Part shown: positions 46,857-56,430 of the stretch, in pieces
Layout: every line of letters begins with the position of its first letter
How positions within the stretch are numbered: the first letter of the stretch is position 1
NCBI RefSeq assembly: GCF_024171645.1
Contig: NZ_JALKAC010000006.1
Span: 186,001 to 250,000 of the forward strand
Length of the DNA stretch: 64,000 nucleotides
Source of the DNA: Flavobacterium sp. HSC-32F16
GTDB taxonomy: Bacteria > Bacteroidota > Bacteroidia > Flavobacteriales > Flavobacteriaceae
Direction: 5' to 3'
Made by a program: the position numbers and the translations under genes
Notes under the pieces: model-generated
What the model saw: only the letters and a program-made list of their open reading frames with translations
The model's database searches: none
What the model was told of the DNA's origin: nothing

Positions 46857-46972
46857 GGGCGTGACCCAATTTGAAAAAGGGGGCACTCTCGAAACCGTTC
46901 AATTCGCCCCCTTTCCCAAATTGGGTCGGGCTATCCGCGCTACTTCGGTAGCCAGCTTCTATCCCTCACGCG
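46857..46972. repeat. GC-rich palindromic repeat, family D copy 1
   Basis: Opens GGGCGTGACCC and ends CCCTCACGCG. Nested perfect stems: GACCCAATTTG (46863) with CAAATTGGGTC (to 46927), and AAAGGGGGC (46876) with GCCCCCTTT (to 46914). Much richer in GC than its surroundings. Relatives at 49760-49842 and 60537-60646. Confidence 0.8.
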
Positions 46973-47038
46973 CTATCGTAATTTAAGAACATTTGTGGTT
47001 AAAAAAACAATTCGGGTTTTGCCCAAAAAGTATAAAAT

Positions 47039-49501
47039 ATGAAGTTAAAAATTAAAATAATCGCTTTTCTAGGAGTTTCGCTGTTTGTTTTACAAAACAC
47101 AACAGCGCAAAGCAACACCAACCTAAAACTTTGGTACGATAAACCAGCCTCAATTTGGAACGAAGCTTTGCCTTTAGGTAACGGACGTTTGGGCGCGATG
47201 GTTTTTGGTGATCCAGCGGTTGAACGTTTACAATTAAATGAAGAAACCATTTGGGCGGGTTCTCCAAACAGCAATGCACATTCAAAATCGATAAAAGCAC
47301 TTCCAATTGTTCGTCAGTTGATTTTTGATGGGAAGTTTGATGAAGCACAAGATTTGGCTACGCAAGATATTATGTCGCAGACGAATGACGGAATGCCGTA
47401 TCAGACTTTCGGAAGTGTTTATATTTCGTTTGCAGGGCATCAAAAATATACAGATTATTACCGTGATTTAGACATCAGCAACGCTACAGCGAAAGTAAAA
47501 TACAAAGTAAATGGCGTTGAATTTACAAGAGAAATTCTAACCGCATTTTCAGATCAGGTAATTGTGGTAAAACTTTCGGCAAGTCAGCCCGGACAAATTA
47601 CGTGTAACGTTTTCATGAACAGTCCGATTGATAAAACCGTAGCGTCGACAGAAGGAAACCAGATTATACTTTCGGGAGTTGGAACTAATTTTGAAAATGT
47701 AAAAGGAAAAGTAAAATTTCAAGGCCGATTAAGTGCTAAAAACAAAGGCGGTGAAATCGATGCGAGTAACGGCGTTTTAAGCATCAACAAAGCTGATGAA
47801 GTGACTTTATACATTTCGATTGCTACTAACTTCAAAAACTATCAGGACATTTCAGGAGATGAAATTGCAAAAAGCAAAGACTATTTAGCGAAAGCTGAAA
47901 TCAAAGATTTCGAGACAATTAAGAAAGCCCACGTTGATTATTACCAAAAATTCTTCAACAGAGTATCTTTAAATTTAGGTTCAAATGATTTGGTTCAGCA
48001 ACCAACAAACGAAAGAATCCGAGATTTCTCTAAACAGTTTGATCCCCAATTAGCGTCGTTATATTTCCAATTCGGACGTTATCTTTTAATTTCGAGTTCA
48101 CAGCCAGGCGGACAGCCAGCAAATTTACAAGGAATCTGGAACGATATGGTAACTCCACCTTGGGACAGTAAATACACGACAAACATCAATGCCGAAATGA
48201 ATTACTGGCCTGCACAAGTAACCAATCTGCAGGAAATGCACGAACCTTTTGTGCAAATGGCAAAAGAGTTGGCGGTAACTGGTGCAGAAACGGCAAAAAC
48301 AATGTATAATGCCAGCGGTTGGGTTTTACATCACAACACTGATATCTGGCGTGTAACTGCTCCGGTAGATTCAGCTGCTTCGGGAATGTGGCCGACAGGT
48401 GGCGCTTGGGTTTGTCAGGATTTATGGGAAAGATATTTATACACGGGAGATAAAAAGTATCTGGCAGAAATTTATCCAATCATGAAAGGTGCAGCCGATT
48501 TCTTTTTGGATTTTATGGTTATTGATCCTAATACAAAATATTTAGTGGTTGTGCCGTCAAGTTCACCTGAAAACACACATGCAGGAGGAACAGGAAAATC
48601 TACGATTGCATCAGGAACGACAATGGACAATCAGCTGGTTTTTGATTTGTTTACGCATGTTATGGAAGCTTCGGCTTTGGTTTCACCAGATGCTGCTTAT
48701 GTGAAAAAAGTAAGTGATGCTTTGGCAAAAATGCCACCAATGAAAGTGGGGAAACACAGTCAGTTGCAGGAATGGCAGGACGATTGGGATAATCCGAAAG
48801 ACAATCACAGACACGTTTCGCATTTGTATGGCTTGTATCCGAGTAATCAGATCTCGGCAATTAAAACGCCCGAATTATTTGAAGCCGCAAAACAATCCTT
48901 GATCTACAGGACAGACGAATCTACAGGTTGGTCAATGGGATGGAAAGTGAATTTGTGGGCGAGATTACTAGACGGAAATCACGCTTATAAATTAATTCAG
49001 GATCAATTGCATTTAGTAACCGCGGATCAAAGAAAAGGCGGAGGAACTTATCCGAATATGTTAGATGCACATCAGCCGTTTCAAATTGATGGTAACTTTG
49101 GATGCACAGCCGGTTTTGCCGAAATGTTAATGCAGAGTCAGGAAGATGTGATTCATTTACTGCCTGCCTTACCAACTGTCTGGAAAGACGGAAGCATAAA
49201 AGGTTTGGTGGCAAGAGGCGGTTTTGTTATTGATATGACGTGGAAAAACAATAAAGTTTCGGAGTTGAAAATCTATTCGAAAATAGGAGGAAACTGCCGA
49301 TTGAAAGTTGAGAATGCTTTAAAAGGTTCATCAATCAAAAAAGCAAAAGGAAAAAATTCAAATCCGTTGTTTTATGATGTGGAAGTGAAGAAACCGATTA
49401 TTTCTAATGAAGCAAAATTGCCTAAAGTACAATTGCCAAATTATAACATTTATGATGTAAATATGAAAGCAGGGCAGACTTATATTTTTATAGGGAATTA
49501 A
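47039..49501 (+). CDS. GH95 alpha-L-fucosidase / alpha-L-galactosidase
   Basis: 820 residues with signal peptide (IIAFLGVSLFVLQNTTAQ). Full GH95 layout: N-terminal sandwich beginning LWYDKPASIWNEALPLGNGRLG, linker helices, (alpha/alpha)6 barrel and C-terminal sandwich. Catalytic set intact: N382 and N384 in TTNINAEMNYWP, E511 in SSSPENTH and D684 in IDGNFG. In the Bifidobacterium fucosidase AfcA the equivalent Asn pair activates water with Asp, and Glu is the acid. GH95 members act on alpha-1,2-fucose or alpha-L-galactose; RG-II side chain A carries L-galactose, which the Bacteroides locus removes with a GH95. Confidence 0.94.
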   Translation: MKLKIKIIAFLGVSLFVLQNTTAQSNTNLKLWYDKPASIWNEALPLGNGRLGAMVFGDPAVERLQLNEETIWAGSPNSNAHSKSIKALPIVRQLIFDGKFDEAQDLATQDIMSQTNDGMPYQTFGSVYISFAGHQKYTDYYRDLDISNATAKVKYKVNGVEFTREILTAFSDQVIVVKLSASQPGQITCNVFMNSPIDKTVASTEGNQIILSGVGTNFENVKGKVKFQGRLSAKNKGGEIDASNGVLSINKADEVTLYISIATNFKNYQDISGDEIAKSKDYLAKAEIKDFETIKKAHVDYYQKFFNRVSLNLGSNDLVQQPTNERIRDFSKQFDPQLASLYFQFGRYLLISSSQPGGQPANLQGIWNDMVTPPWDSKYTTNINAEMNYWPAQVTNLQEMHEPFVQMAKELAVTGAETAKTMYNASGWVLHHNTDIWRVTAPVDSAASGMWPTGGAWVCQDLWERYLYTGDKKYLAEIYPIMKGAADFFLDFMVIDPNTKYLVVVPSSSPENTHAGGTGKSTIASGTTMDNQLVFDLFTHVMEASALVSPDAAYVKKVSDALAKMPPMKVGKHSQLQEWQDDWDNPKDNHRHVSHLYGLYPSNQISAIKTPELFEAAKQSLIYRTDESTGWSMGWKVNLWARLLDGNHAYKLIQDQLHLVTADQRKGGGTYPNMLDAHQPFQIDGNFGCTAGFAEMLMQSQEDVIHLLPALPTVWKDGSIKGLVARGGFVIDMTWKNNKVSELKIYSKIGGNCRLKVENALKGSSIKKAKGKNSNPLFYDVEVKKPIISNEAKLPKVQLPNYNIYDVNMKAGQTYIFIGN

Positions 49502-49873
49502 TTAATTTCATATCCTAAAAGGTTTTAAAAACCTGTTAGGTATTTACAGTTTTACGCACAGTTTGTCATTTCGACGAAGGAGAAATCTCCACAAGTAACT
49601 CCGTAAAGTGAATCGCCAATCTTTGTCGAGTTTCTAACGAAGATTTCTCCTTCGTCGAAATGACAAGATTGTGTTGAAAAAAAAGTTAACACTCCTACAA
49701 GGTTTTGAAAACCTTGCAGGAGTAGTAAACCTTGAAAGAGTGGAAAAACGAGAACGTCTCTTGCGTGAGTGATGGAAGTGGAGCTCTCCCGATTTTTCAT
49801 CGGGAAGCGGGAACGGACAGCACGACCCGAAGGGACACGCCCAAAGAATTAGTTTAAAAATAATAATTAGAAT
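49502..49873. repeat. 372-bp gap made of stacked palindromic repeats
   Basis: In order: B palindrome CCTAAAAGGTTTT..CCTGTTAGG (49514-49540), family A element copy 6 from TTGTCATTTCGACGAAGGAG to CTTCGTCGAAATGACAA (49563-49666), B palindrome ACTCCTACAAGG..CCTTGCAGGAGT (49691-49723), and family D copy in inverted orientation (49760-49842) with GCTCTCCCGATTTTTCATCG hairpin and ACCCGAAGGGACACGCCC. No gene is seen. It separates GH95 from the next lipoprotein gene. Confidence 0.8.
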
Positions 49874-51442
49874 ATGTTACAACATTTCAAACATAAAATA
49901 ATAACGCTTTCAATTGTAATCGCTTGTATAAACAGCGGTTGCAAATCGACTGCGGAACATTCTCAAAAAGGAAAATCAGTAATTTTAAAAGAAAAAAACT
50001 TCAAACATTATGTTGATTATTTCAACACGATGGAAGATGAAAATTTGAAGTTTGCGATTCCGAATGACAGCGCGTGGGCTTGGATGGAAAAGAATATTCC
50101 GTTGTTTGAATGTCCACAGCAGAATTTTGAGGAAATCTATTATTTCCGTTGGTGGAGCGTTCGTAAACATATCAAGAATACACCACAGGGATTTGCGATT
50201 ACAGAGTTTTTGGTAGATCGTTCGTATGCCGATAAATACAATATGATCAGTTGTGCTTTGGGACATCATATTAACGAATTTAGATGGGTTCATGATCCGA
50301 AATACATTGAGCAGGATGTGAAACTTTGGTATAGAGGAAATGATGGAAAACCGATGAACAAATTGTATAAATTCAGCAGTTGGACAGCCGATGCTTTATA
50401 TAATCGTTATTTGGTGAATAAGGATGAAAAATTCTTATTGGATTTGTATCCAGATATGGTTACTGATTATGTCGTTTGGGAAAAAGACCGCCAGCGCAAA
50501 GACGGTTTGTTTTGGCAGCATGATGTAAAAGATGGAATGGAAGAGTCCTTAAGTGGCGGACGAAAAGTACAAAATGCAAGACCTACGATTAACAGTTATA
50601 TGTACGGGAATGCTATGGCAATTTCTAAAATGGCTGCAATCAAAGGCGATAAAGAAGCAGAATCAAAATTCAAAGCTAAAGCTGACGTTTTGCAGCAATT
50701 AGTTGAAACGAAATTGTGGAATCAAAAAAGCGAGTTTTTTGAAACTTTTACAGAAAAAGATACATTAGCACAAGTTAGAGAAGCCATCGGATTTATTCCG
50801 TGGTATTTTAATCTTCCTGAAAAAGGTAAAGGTTTTGAAAAAGCTTGGGAGCAGATTAAGGATGAAAAAGGATTTTCGGCGCCGTTTGGTTTGACAACGG
50901 CTGAAAGAAGAAGTCCGCGTTTTAGAACGCACGGAACTGGAACCTGTGAGTGGGACGGTGCGATTTGGCCATTTGCAAGTTCGCAGACGTTAACTGCTTT
51001 AGCGAATGTTTTGAATAATTACGATCAGAATTTTGTTGCCAAACCTGATTATTTCAAACAGATGGATTTGTTTGTGCAGTCACAATATTACAGAGGGAAA
51101 CCTTATCTTGGCGAATATTTGGACGAAACAACGGGGTATTGGTTAATGGGCGACAGAGAAAGAAGCCGTTATTACAATCATTCGACTTTCAACGATTTAG
51201 TAATTACAGGATTGGTTGGTTTACGTCCGAGAGCTGATGAAAAAATTGAAGTAAATCCGTTGATTCCGCAAGAAAAATGGGATTGGTTTTGTTTGGATAA
51301 TGTTCTGTATCATGGAAATATTATAACGATTCTTTGGGATAAAACCGGAGAAAAATATAAAAAAGGAAAAGGTTTCAGAATCTTTAAGAATGGAAAAGAA
51401 ATTGCAGTTTCTGAGAGATTGGAGAAGTTAGTTTCTGAATAA
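49874..51442 (+). CDS. MGH1/GH63-like (alpha/alpha)6 glycosidase lipoprotein
   Basis: 522 residues with lipobox (ITLSIVIACINSGC, Cys23); following residues KSTAEH are not an acidic export signal, so periplasmic orientation is likely. The sequence is helical with aromatic-rich loops: EIYYFRWWSVRKHIKNTPQG, GHHINEFRWVHDP, KDGLFWQHDVKDGMEESL, RPTINSYMYGNAMAISKMA, GTGTCEWDGAIWPFASSQTLTAL. This pattern fits mannosylglycerate-hydrolase-like/GH63 barrels and related families such as GH142, whose founder removes beta-L-arabinofuranose from RG-II. DVKDGMEES and GTCEWDGAIWP contain candidate catalytic acids. The exact family cannot be settled by eye. Confidence 0.7.
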   Translation: MLQHFKHKIITLSIVIACINSGCKSTAEHSQKGKSVILKEKNFKHYVDYFNTMEDENLKFAIPNDSAWAWMEKNIPLFECPQQNFEEIYYFRWWSVRKHIKNTPQGFAITEFLVDRSYADKYNMISCALGHHINEFRWVHDPKYIEQDVKLWYRGNDGKPMNKLYKFSSWTADALYNRYLVNKDEKFLLDLYPDMVTDYVVWEKDRQRKDGLFWQHDVKDGMEESLSGGRKVQNARPTINSYMYGNAMAISKMAAIKGDKEAESKFKAKADVLQQLVETKLWNQKSEFFETFTEKDTLAQVREAIGFIPWYFNLPEKGKGFEKAWEQIKDEKGFSAPFGLTTAERRSPRFRTHGTGTCEWDGAIWPFASSQTLTALANVLNNYDQNFVAKPDYFKQMDLFVQSQYYRGKPYLGEYLDETTGYWLMGDRERSRYYNHSTFNDLVITGLVGLRPRADEKIEVNPLIPQEKWDWFCLDNVLYHGNIITILWDKTGEKYKKGKGFRIFKNGKEIAVSERLEKLVSE

Positions 51443-51466
51443 AATTAAAATTTGTTACGCAGAATT

Positions 51467-51590
51467 TTTCACGCAGATTTTAAACAGATTTTAGCAGATT
51501 AAAATAGATTTTTTTGATGTATAATCTAATCTGTAAAATGATAATAAAAATCTGTGAACATCTGCTTAAATCTGCCAAATCTGCGTGAAA
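51467..51590. repeat. Imperfect inverted repeat, CACGCAGATT family (C3)
   Basis: TTTCACGCAGATTTTAAACA at the left pairs with CTTAAATCTGCC and AAATCTGCGTGAAA at the right. Same family as 3218-3303. It ends 33 bp before the next GH78 start. Confidence 0.75.
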
Positions 51591-51623
51591 CAAAAATCAT
51601 CGCAAAGGCAATAAAATAACATC

Positions 51624-54374
51624 ATGAAAAAGTTTTTTTTACATCTAACACTAATCATTTCACTTTTCACAATTTCGGCGGAAGCCCAAAACAAAATCAT
51701 TGTGAGTGATTTAAAATGCGAAATGCTGACGAATCCAGAAGGAATTGACGTTTTACAGCCAAGATTGAGCTGGAAAATTGAAGCAAGCGTAAATGATGTA
51801 AAACAAACAGCTTATCAAATCACAGCTTCTTCATCTTTAGAAAAACTAAATGCAAGAAACGCAGATTTATGGGACAGCGGAAAAGTACAAAGTGATGAAT
51901 CTGTAAATGTAATTTATAACGGAAAAAAGCTAAAAGACCGACAAGATGTTTACTGGAAAGTAACAGTTTTTACCAATAAAGACGAAGTGAAATCTACAGA
52001 AACAGCGCATTTCAGCATCGGAATTTTGACTTATGCCGATTGGAAATCAACACGTTGGATTGGTTATGAAAAAACGTCTCCGGGAGATAGTATTTCGCAG
52101 TATTCTCGATTATCAGCGAGATATCTAAGAAAAGAAATCGACTTAAAAAAGAAAGTCAAAAGTGCCAAGGTTTATATTATGGGAATGGGATTGTACGAGT
52201 TATACATTAACGGAAATAAAATTGGCGATCAGGTTTTAGCTCCCGTTCCTACGGATTATACGAAGAATGTAAAATACAATGTTTTTGATGTGACTTCACA
52301 ATTACAAGAAGGAAAAAATGCATTGGGAACGATTTTAGGAAACGGACGTTTTTTTACCATGCGTCAGGATTATAAACCTTATAAAATCAAAACTTTTGGT
52401 TACCCGAAAATGGCTTTGCAGTTGTTTGTAGAATATACAGATGGAAGTAAAGAAGTTATTCGTACAGACGATACTTGGAAAATTACAACTGACGGTCCAA
52501 TCTTATCCAACAACGAATATGACGGCGAAGAATACGATGCGCGTAAAGAAATGAAAGGCTGGAATACCATTAATTTTAATGATAAAAAATGGCTTTCGGC
52601 AGAATATGTGCAGGAACCGGGCGGATTCTACGAAGGACAGATGTCGGCGAATATGAAGATTAAACGTGAAGTAAAACCCATTTCAATCAAACAGACACCA
52701 AAAGGAACTTATATCTTGGATATGGGGCAAAATATGGTAGGCTGGTTACAATTGAAAGTGAAAGGAAATGCGGGTGAGAAAATCACGATGAAATTTGCAG
52801 AATCTTTACAACCAGATGGTTCATTGTATATTGCTAATCTCCGTGATGCGAAAACGACTGATATTTATACATTGAAAGGTGAAGGCGAAGAAGTTTGGGA
52901 ACCTCGTTTTATATTTCACGGATTTCGATTTGTTGAAATTTCAGGATTTAAAATCAAACCAAGTTTAGAGAATTTCGTTGGAAAAGTGGTTTACGATGAT
53001 ATCGCTACAACGGGAACTTTTGATTCTTCAAACCCAATAATGAATCAGATTTTCAAAAATGCGTGGTGGGGAATCAGCGGGAATTATAAAGGAATGCCAA
53101 TCGATTGTCCGCAGAGAAATGAGCGTCAGCCTTGGTTGGGAGACAGAACAACGGGAGCTTACGGCGAAAGTTTTTTGTTTGATAATCAGACTTTATATGC
53201 CAAATGGTTAGATGATATTAAAAACTCACAAACTATCGATGGCGGAATTCCAGATGTTGCACCAGCTTTTTGGCGTTATTACGGCGATAATGTGACTTGG
53301 CCGGGAACTTATATTACAGTTGCCGATATGCTGTATCAGCAGTTTGGAGATAAAAAAGTAGTGGAAAAACAATATCCGTCGATGAAAAAATGGATGGATT
53401 ATATGGAAGAAAATTATCTGGTTGATGATATTATGACCAAAGATAAATATGGTGATTGGTGTGTTCCACCTGAATCGTTGGAATTAATTCGTTCAAAAGA
53501 TCCTTCTCGTTTAACAGACGGCGAATTGATTTCGAGTGCTTTTTATTATCAGCTTTTAAATATCATGAAGAAATTTGCAGTAATTGCCAATGCACAAAAT
53601 GACATTAAACATTATGACGAATTAGCTGTAAGAATCAAAAAAGCATTTAATGCTAAATATTTTAATTCAGCCAAAAACAATTACGCCAATAATACCGTAA
53701 CAGCCAATTTACTGCCTTTGACTTTCGGAATGGTTCCGTCGGAATTACAGCAAAAAGTTTTCGAAAATTTAGTGCATGAAGTAGAAGTAACAAAAAACGG
53801 TCATGTCAGCACTGGTGTTATCGGAACTCAGTTTTTGATGAGAACCTTGACCAATTTCGGTCGTGGCGATTTGGCTTTCAAATTAGCCTCAAACAAAACG
53901 TATCCAAGTTGGGGTTATATGGTCGAAAACGGCGCAACAACCATTTGGGAACTTTGGAACGGAAACACGGCTGATCCAGCTATGAATTCGCAAAATCACG
54001 TCATGCTTTTAGGTGATTTACTAATTTGGTATTACGAAAATATGGCAGGTATTAAAAGTAATCCTGAAACTCCAGGTTTCAAGCAAATTATTATGAAACC
54101 AGATTTTAATGCCGGATTGACTTATGTAAATGCTTCATACGAATCGATTTACGGAACGATTAAAAGTGATTGGAAAAAAGATAAAAAAGGATTGGTTTGG
54201 AATATTACTGTTCCTGCAAATACTTCTGCTATTGTTTATTTACCAACTGCCAATGCTTCATCAGTTACTGTAAACAAACAAAAGTTGGCTCAATTTTCAG
54301 GGACTTATAAGGTAGAAGATAATAGCACAGTTCTAACTTTACCTTCTGGTACTTATGTTTTAAATATAAAATGA
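51624..54374 (+). CDS. GH78 alpha-L-rhamnosidase (classical type)
   Basis: 916 residues with signal peptide (FFLHLTLIISLFTISAEAQ). Domains: Fn3-like (about 25-125, LKCEMLTNPEGIDVLQPRLSW), GH78 N-terminal sandwich (VKSAKVYIMGMGLYELYINGNKIG), second sandwich (LDMGQNMVGWLQLKVKG), barrel and C-terminal sandwich. Active-site loop IDCPQRNERQPWLGDR gives D494 and E500 with the GD retained; general base candidate E776 in TTIWELWNG. This copy has the closest match to the classical rhamnosidase loop among the three GH78 genes. It ends the long run of co-oriented genes before a reverse-strand gene. Confidence 0.94.
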   Translation: MKKFFLHLTLIISLFTISAEAQNKIIVSDLKCEMLTNPEGIDVLQPRLSWKIEASVNDVKQTAYQITASSSLEKLNARNADLWDSGKVQSDESVNVIYNGKKLKDRQDVYWKVTVFTNKDEVKSTETAHFSIGILTYADWKSTRWIGYEKTSPGDSISQYSRLSARYLRKEIDLKKKVKSAKVYIMGMGLYELYINGNKIGDQVLAPVPTDYTKNVKYNVFDVTSQLQEGKNALGTILGNGRFFTMRQDYKPYKIKTFGYPKMALQLFVEYTDGSKEVIRTDDTWKITTDGPILSNNEYDGEEYDARKEMKGWNTINFNDKKWLSAEYVQEPGGFYEGQMSANMKIKREVKPISIKQTPKGTYILDMGQNMVGWLQLKVKGNAGEKITMKFAESLQPDGSLYIANLRDAKTTDIYTLKGEGEEVWEPRFIFHGFRFVEISGFKIKPSLENFVGKVVYDDIATTGTFDSSNPIMNQIFKNAWWGISGNYKGMPIDCPQRNERQPWLGDRTTGAYGESFLFDNQTLYAKWLDDIKNSQTIDGGIPDVAPAFWRYYGDNVTWPGTYITVADMLYQQFGDKKVVEKQYPSMKKWMDYMEENYLVDDIMTKDKYGDWCVPPESLELIRSKDPSRLTDGELISSAFYYQLLNIMKKFAVIANAQNDIKHYDELAVRIKKAFNAKYFNSAKNNYANNTVTANLLPLTFGMVPSELQQKVFENLVHEVEVTKNGHVSTGVIGTQFLMRTLTNFGRGDLAFKLASNKTYPSWGYMVENGATTIWELWNGNTADPAMNSQNHVMLLGDLLIWYYENMAGIKSNPETPGFKQIIMKPDFNAGLTYVNASYESIYGTIKSDWKKDKKGLVWNITVPANTSAIVYLPTANASSVTVNKQKLAQFSGTYKVEDNSTVLTLPSGTYVLNIK

Positions 54375-54408
54375 TGATAGTACTACAAATTGATATTAAC
54401 CGCTAAAA

Positions 54409-54906
54409 TCAATTTGTTACGGGTGTACAGTCAAAATTTATTCCTCCTCTGTCTATTCGATTAAAAGCCTGTCTATTCGTATAAGAAGGTGTACGTTTTA
54501 TGATTTGTTTATATCCTGTGCTGTCAAAGCTTATGAAACTGTTTCCAACAAGTTCTATTTGCCAGTGCCAGCTTTTATATCCATTTTCATAGATTTTTTC
54601 TTCGCGCGAGATATGACTTATTTCAAGTTCGGGTAAAAAACTAGTTCCAGAGCCGTACTGAATTTTTAAATCGGTAACCTCTGTAAAAATCAGGGTGCAT
54701 GGTGCGACCCAAAAGCAATAATGAGACTTGTCTTCCGTTAGAACCCATTTAAAAATATAGTCTATATCCAAAAGTAAATCGCTTTTTATGAAGTCATCAT
54801 AAGCATCAGAATCAATGGCAAATGCATGTATGTAGCAATCATGCCATCCCATTTGCTCAAAGTCACTCTCCGTCCAGATATTTTTTTCTAACTCAAATTT
54901 TTCCAT
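54409..54906 (-). CDS. Hypothetical cytoplasmic protein, 165 aa
   Basis: The only convincing reverse-strand gene. 165 residues, no signal peptide and no membrane segment. Sequence is rich in aromatics and acids (WTESDFEQMGWHDCYIHAFA, DIDYIFKWVLTEDKSHYCFW, APCTLIFTEVTDLKIQYGSG), suggesting a small alpha/beta domain. I recall similar uncharacterised bacterial proteins starting with a WHDC motif but know no function. Its composition is unlike the secreted neighbours and it has no obvious link to polysaccharide use. Its 3' end faces the GH78 gene convergently (34 bp gap), and it is transcribed away from the 55150 promoter. Confidence 0.75.
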   Translation of the reverse strand: MEKFELEKNIWTESDFEQMGWHDCYIHAFAIDSDAYDDFIKSDLLLDIDYIFKWVLTEDKSHYCFWVAPCTLIFTEVTDLKIQYGSGTSFLPELEISHISREEKIYENGYKSWHWQIELVGNSFISFDSTGYKQIIKRTPSYTNRQAFNRIDRGGINFDCTPVTN

Positions 54907-55274
54907 TTATTATTTGACTAATTATAAAATATATAATGTTTGTTTTTAATGCAAATTTAAAAGAATACACTCAAAACTTATAATTTATTGTAAGAAATTA
55001 CATTGATAATATGTTTCGTTTATTTCAATCAACAACAAAAGTTGGATAAGACTATTTTTGCTTGTTCTTTTAAAAAAAATCAAATAGTTATGACTCAGTG
55101 GTCATGAAATTTTGCGATAAATGTTAAATAATCTGCATTTTTGCTAATTCGGGACAGTACAGGATACATTGTTAATTTTTTCGTGTTATTTTTACACTTA
55201 TTAAATATTTTTACCTAAAAAAATGTTAGGTATGTATTTATAGTCAGAAAAAATAATTCATAATTTAATTAAGA
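54907..55274. other. 368-bp divergent gap with second locus promoter
   Basis: AT-rich DNA between the reverse-strand gene and the 55275 lipoprotein gene. It contains the operator-promoter described separately and a 7-bp inverted repeat TACCTAA / TTAGGTA (55212-55218 and 55226-55232) in the leader, just after the expected transcription start. No palindromic repeats of families A-D are present, unlike most gaps here. Confidence 0.65.
55150..55194 (+). promoter_or_regulatory. Second promoter with the same CAGGAY direct-repeat operator as susC
   Basis: Half-sites CGGGAC (55150-55155) and CAGGAT (55160-55165), 10-bp period, are followed after 3 nt by TTG (55169-55171) and, 15 nt later, TATTTTTA (55187-55194), one base off TAnnTTTG. 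The distance from GGA of the first half-site to the -7 element is 35 nt, the same as at susC. The shared 14-mer reads GGAYAGTRCAGGAY in both. It probably starts the 55275-64000 transcript under the same activator. Confidence 0.68.
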
Positions 55275-56420
55275 ATGAAGATAACAAAATTAGCATTTGT
55301 CTTGTTTGGACTTTTCCTTTTAGGAAGTTGTAAATCGGCTTTAGAGAAAAAGACTTGGAAAGAAGGAATTTTAGTAGATCAATTTATTTACGATAAAGCA
55401 CCTTATCCGTCTTGTCATGCCGTTACAATCGTCGAAGCTACAAATGGTGATTTAGTTGCCTCATGGTTTGGAGGGACTCACGAAAGACATCCTGATGTTT
55501 GCATTTACGTAGCCATTAAACCTAAAGGAAGCGATACTTGGAACGAAGGTGTAAAAGTTGCCGACGGTGTCATGAAAGAAGGACCGAGATTGCCAACTTG
55601 GAATCCGGTTTTATATCAAATTCCAGGAGGCGATTTAATGTTATTCTACAAAATAGGACCAAAACCATCTGAATGGTGGGGTGTAATAAGAACTTCATCT
55701 GATGGCGGAAAAACATGGTCTGAGGCTCAAAAAATGCCTGATGGTTTCTTAGGGCCAATCAAAAATAAACCAGTTTTATTAAGCAACGGAACATTATTAT
55801 GTCCGTCAAGTATCGAAGGCGACGGTTGGAGACTTCGTATGGAATCTACTCCAGATTTCGGGAAAACTTGGGTAATGGGCGATACGCTTCCAAGAGGAAA
55901 ACAAAAAATCAATGCGATTCAGCCAAGTATTTTATTTCATAAAGATGGAAGTATTCAAGCCATTGGAAGAACTAGAAATAGAGCTATTTTCAGCACATTT
56001 TCAAAAGACAACGGAAAAACTTGGTCAGATGTAGAGTTAATCGGACTTCCGAATAACAACTCAGGAACCGATGCTGTAACTTTAAAAGATGGAAGACATT
56101 TGTTAGTTTACAATCACGTTCTTCCTCCAGGAAAAGAAGCAAAAGGACCAAGAACACCTTTGAATGTTTCGGTTTCTAAAGACGGAATTCACTGGAACGC
56201 TGCTTTGGTTTTAGAAGATTCAAAAATCAGCCAATATTCTTATCCATCGATGATTCAAGGTTCAGACGGAATGGTGCATATCGTTTATACTTGGAGAAGA
56301 GAAAAACTGAAATACGTAAAAGTGGACCCAAGTAAACTGGTTGCGCTTCCAATCAAAAACGGTATCTGGCCGGGCGACGAAGGAAAAGTGGTAACAGCGG
56401 TAAAAGCTGAAGAAGAATAA
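55275..56420 (+). CDS. Sialidase-like (BNR repeat) beta-propeller lipoprotein
   Basis: 381 residues with lipobox (LAFVLFGLFLLGSC, Cys19); KSALEKK follows, so no surface-export signal. Six-bladed propeller of the BNR_2 type with three Asp boxes: SSDGGKTW, TPDFGKTW and SKDNGKTW. Other blocks are APYPSCHAVTIVEATNGDLVASWFGG, GPIKNKPVLLSNGTLL, QPSILFHKDGSIQAIGRTRN and YPSMIQGSDGMVHIVYTWRR. Annotated relatives are usually called exo-alpha-sialidase without proof; the classical Arg-Ile-Pro start is replaced by SCHAVT. A role on a pectic keto-acid sugar, rhamnose or uronate is possible. First gene after the second promoter. Confidence 0.75.
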   Translation: MKITKLAFVLFGLFLLGSCKSALEKKTWKEGILVDQFIYDKAPYPSCHAVTIVEATNGDLVASWFGGTHERHPDVCIYVAIKPKGSDTWNEGVKVADGVMKEGPRLPTWNPVLYQIPGGDLMLFYKIGPKPSEWWGVIRTSSDGGKTWSEAQKMPDGFLGPIKNKPVLLSNGTLLCPSSIEGDGWRLRMESTPDFGKTWVMGDTLPRGKQKINAIQPSILFHKDGSIQAIGRTRNRAIFSTFSKDNGKTWSDVELIGLPNNNSGTDAVTLKDGRHLLVYNHVLPPGKEAKGPRTPLNVSVSKDGIHWNAALVLEDSKISQYSYPSMIQGSDGMVHIVYTWRREKLKYVKVDPSKLVALPIKNGIWPGDEGKVVTAVKAEEE

Positions 56421-56430
56421 AGAAAAGTTC

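Noticed and set aside
54910..55149. Possible third operator copy or extra gene in the divergent gap
   Set aside because: No CAGGAY direct repeat other than 55150 and no reading frame of useful length.
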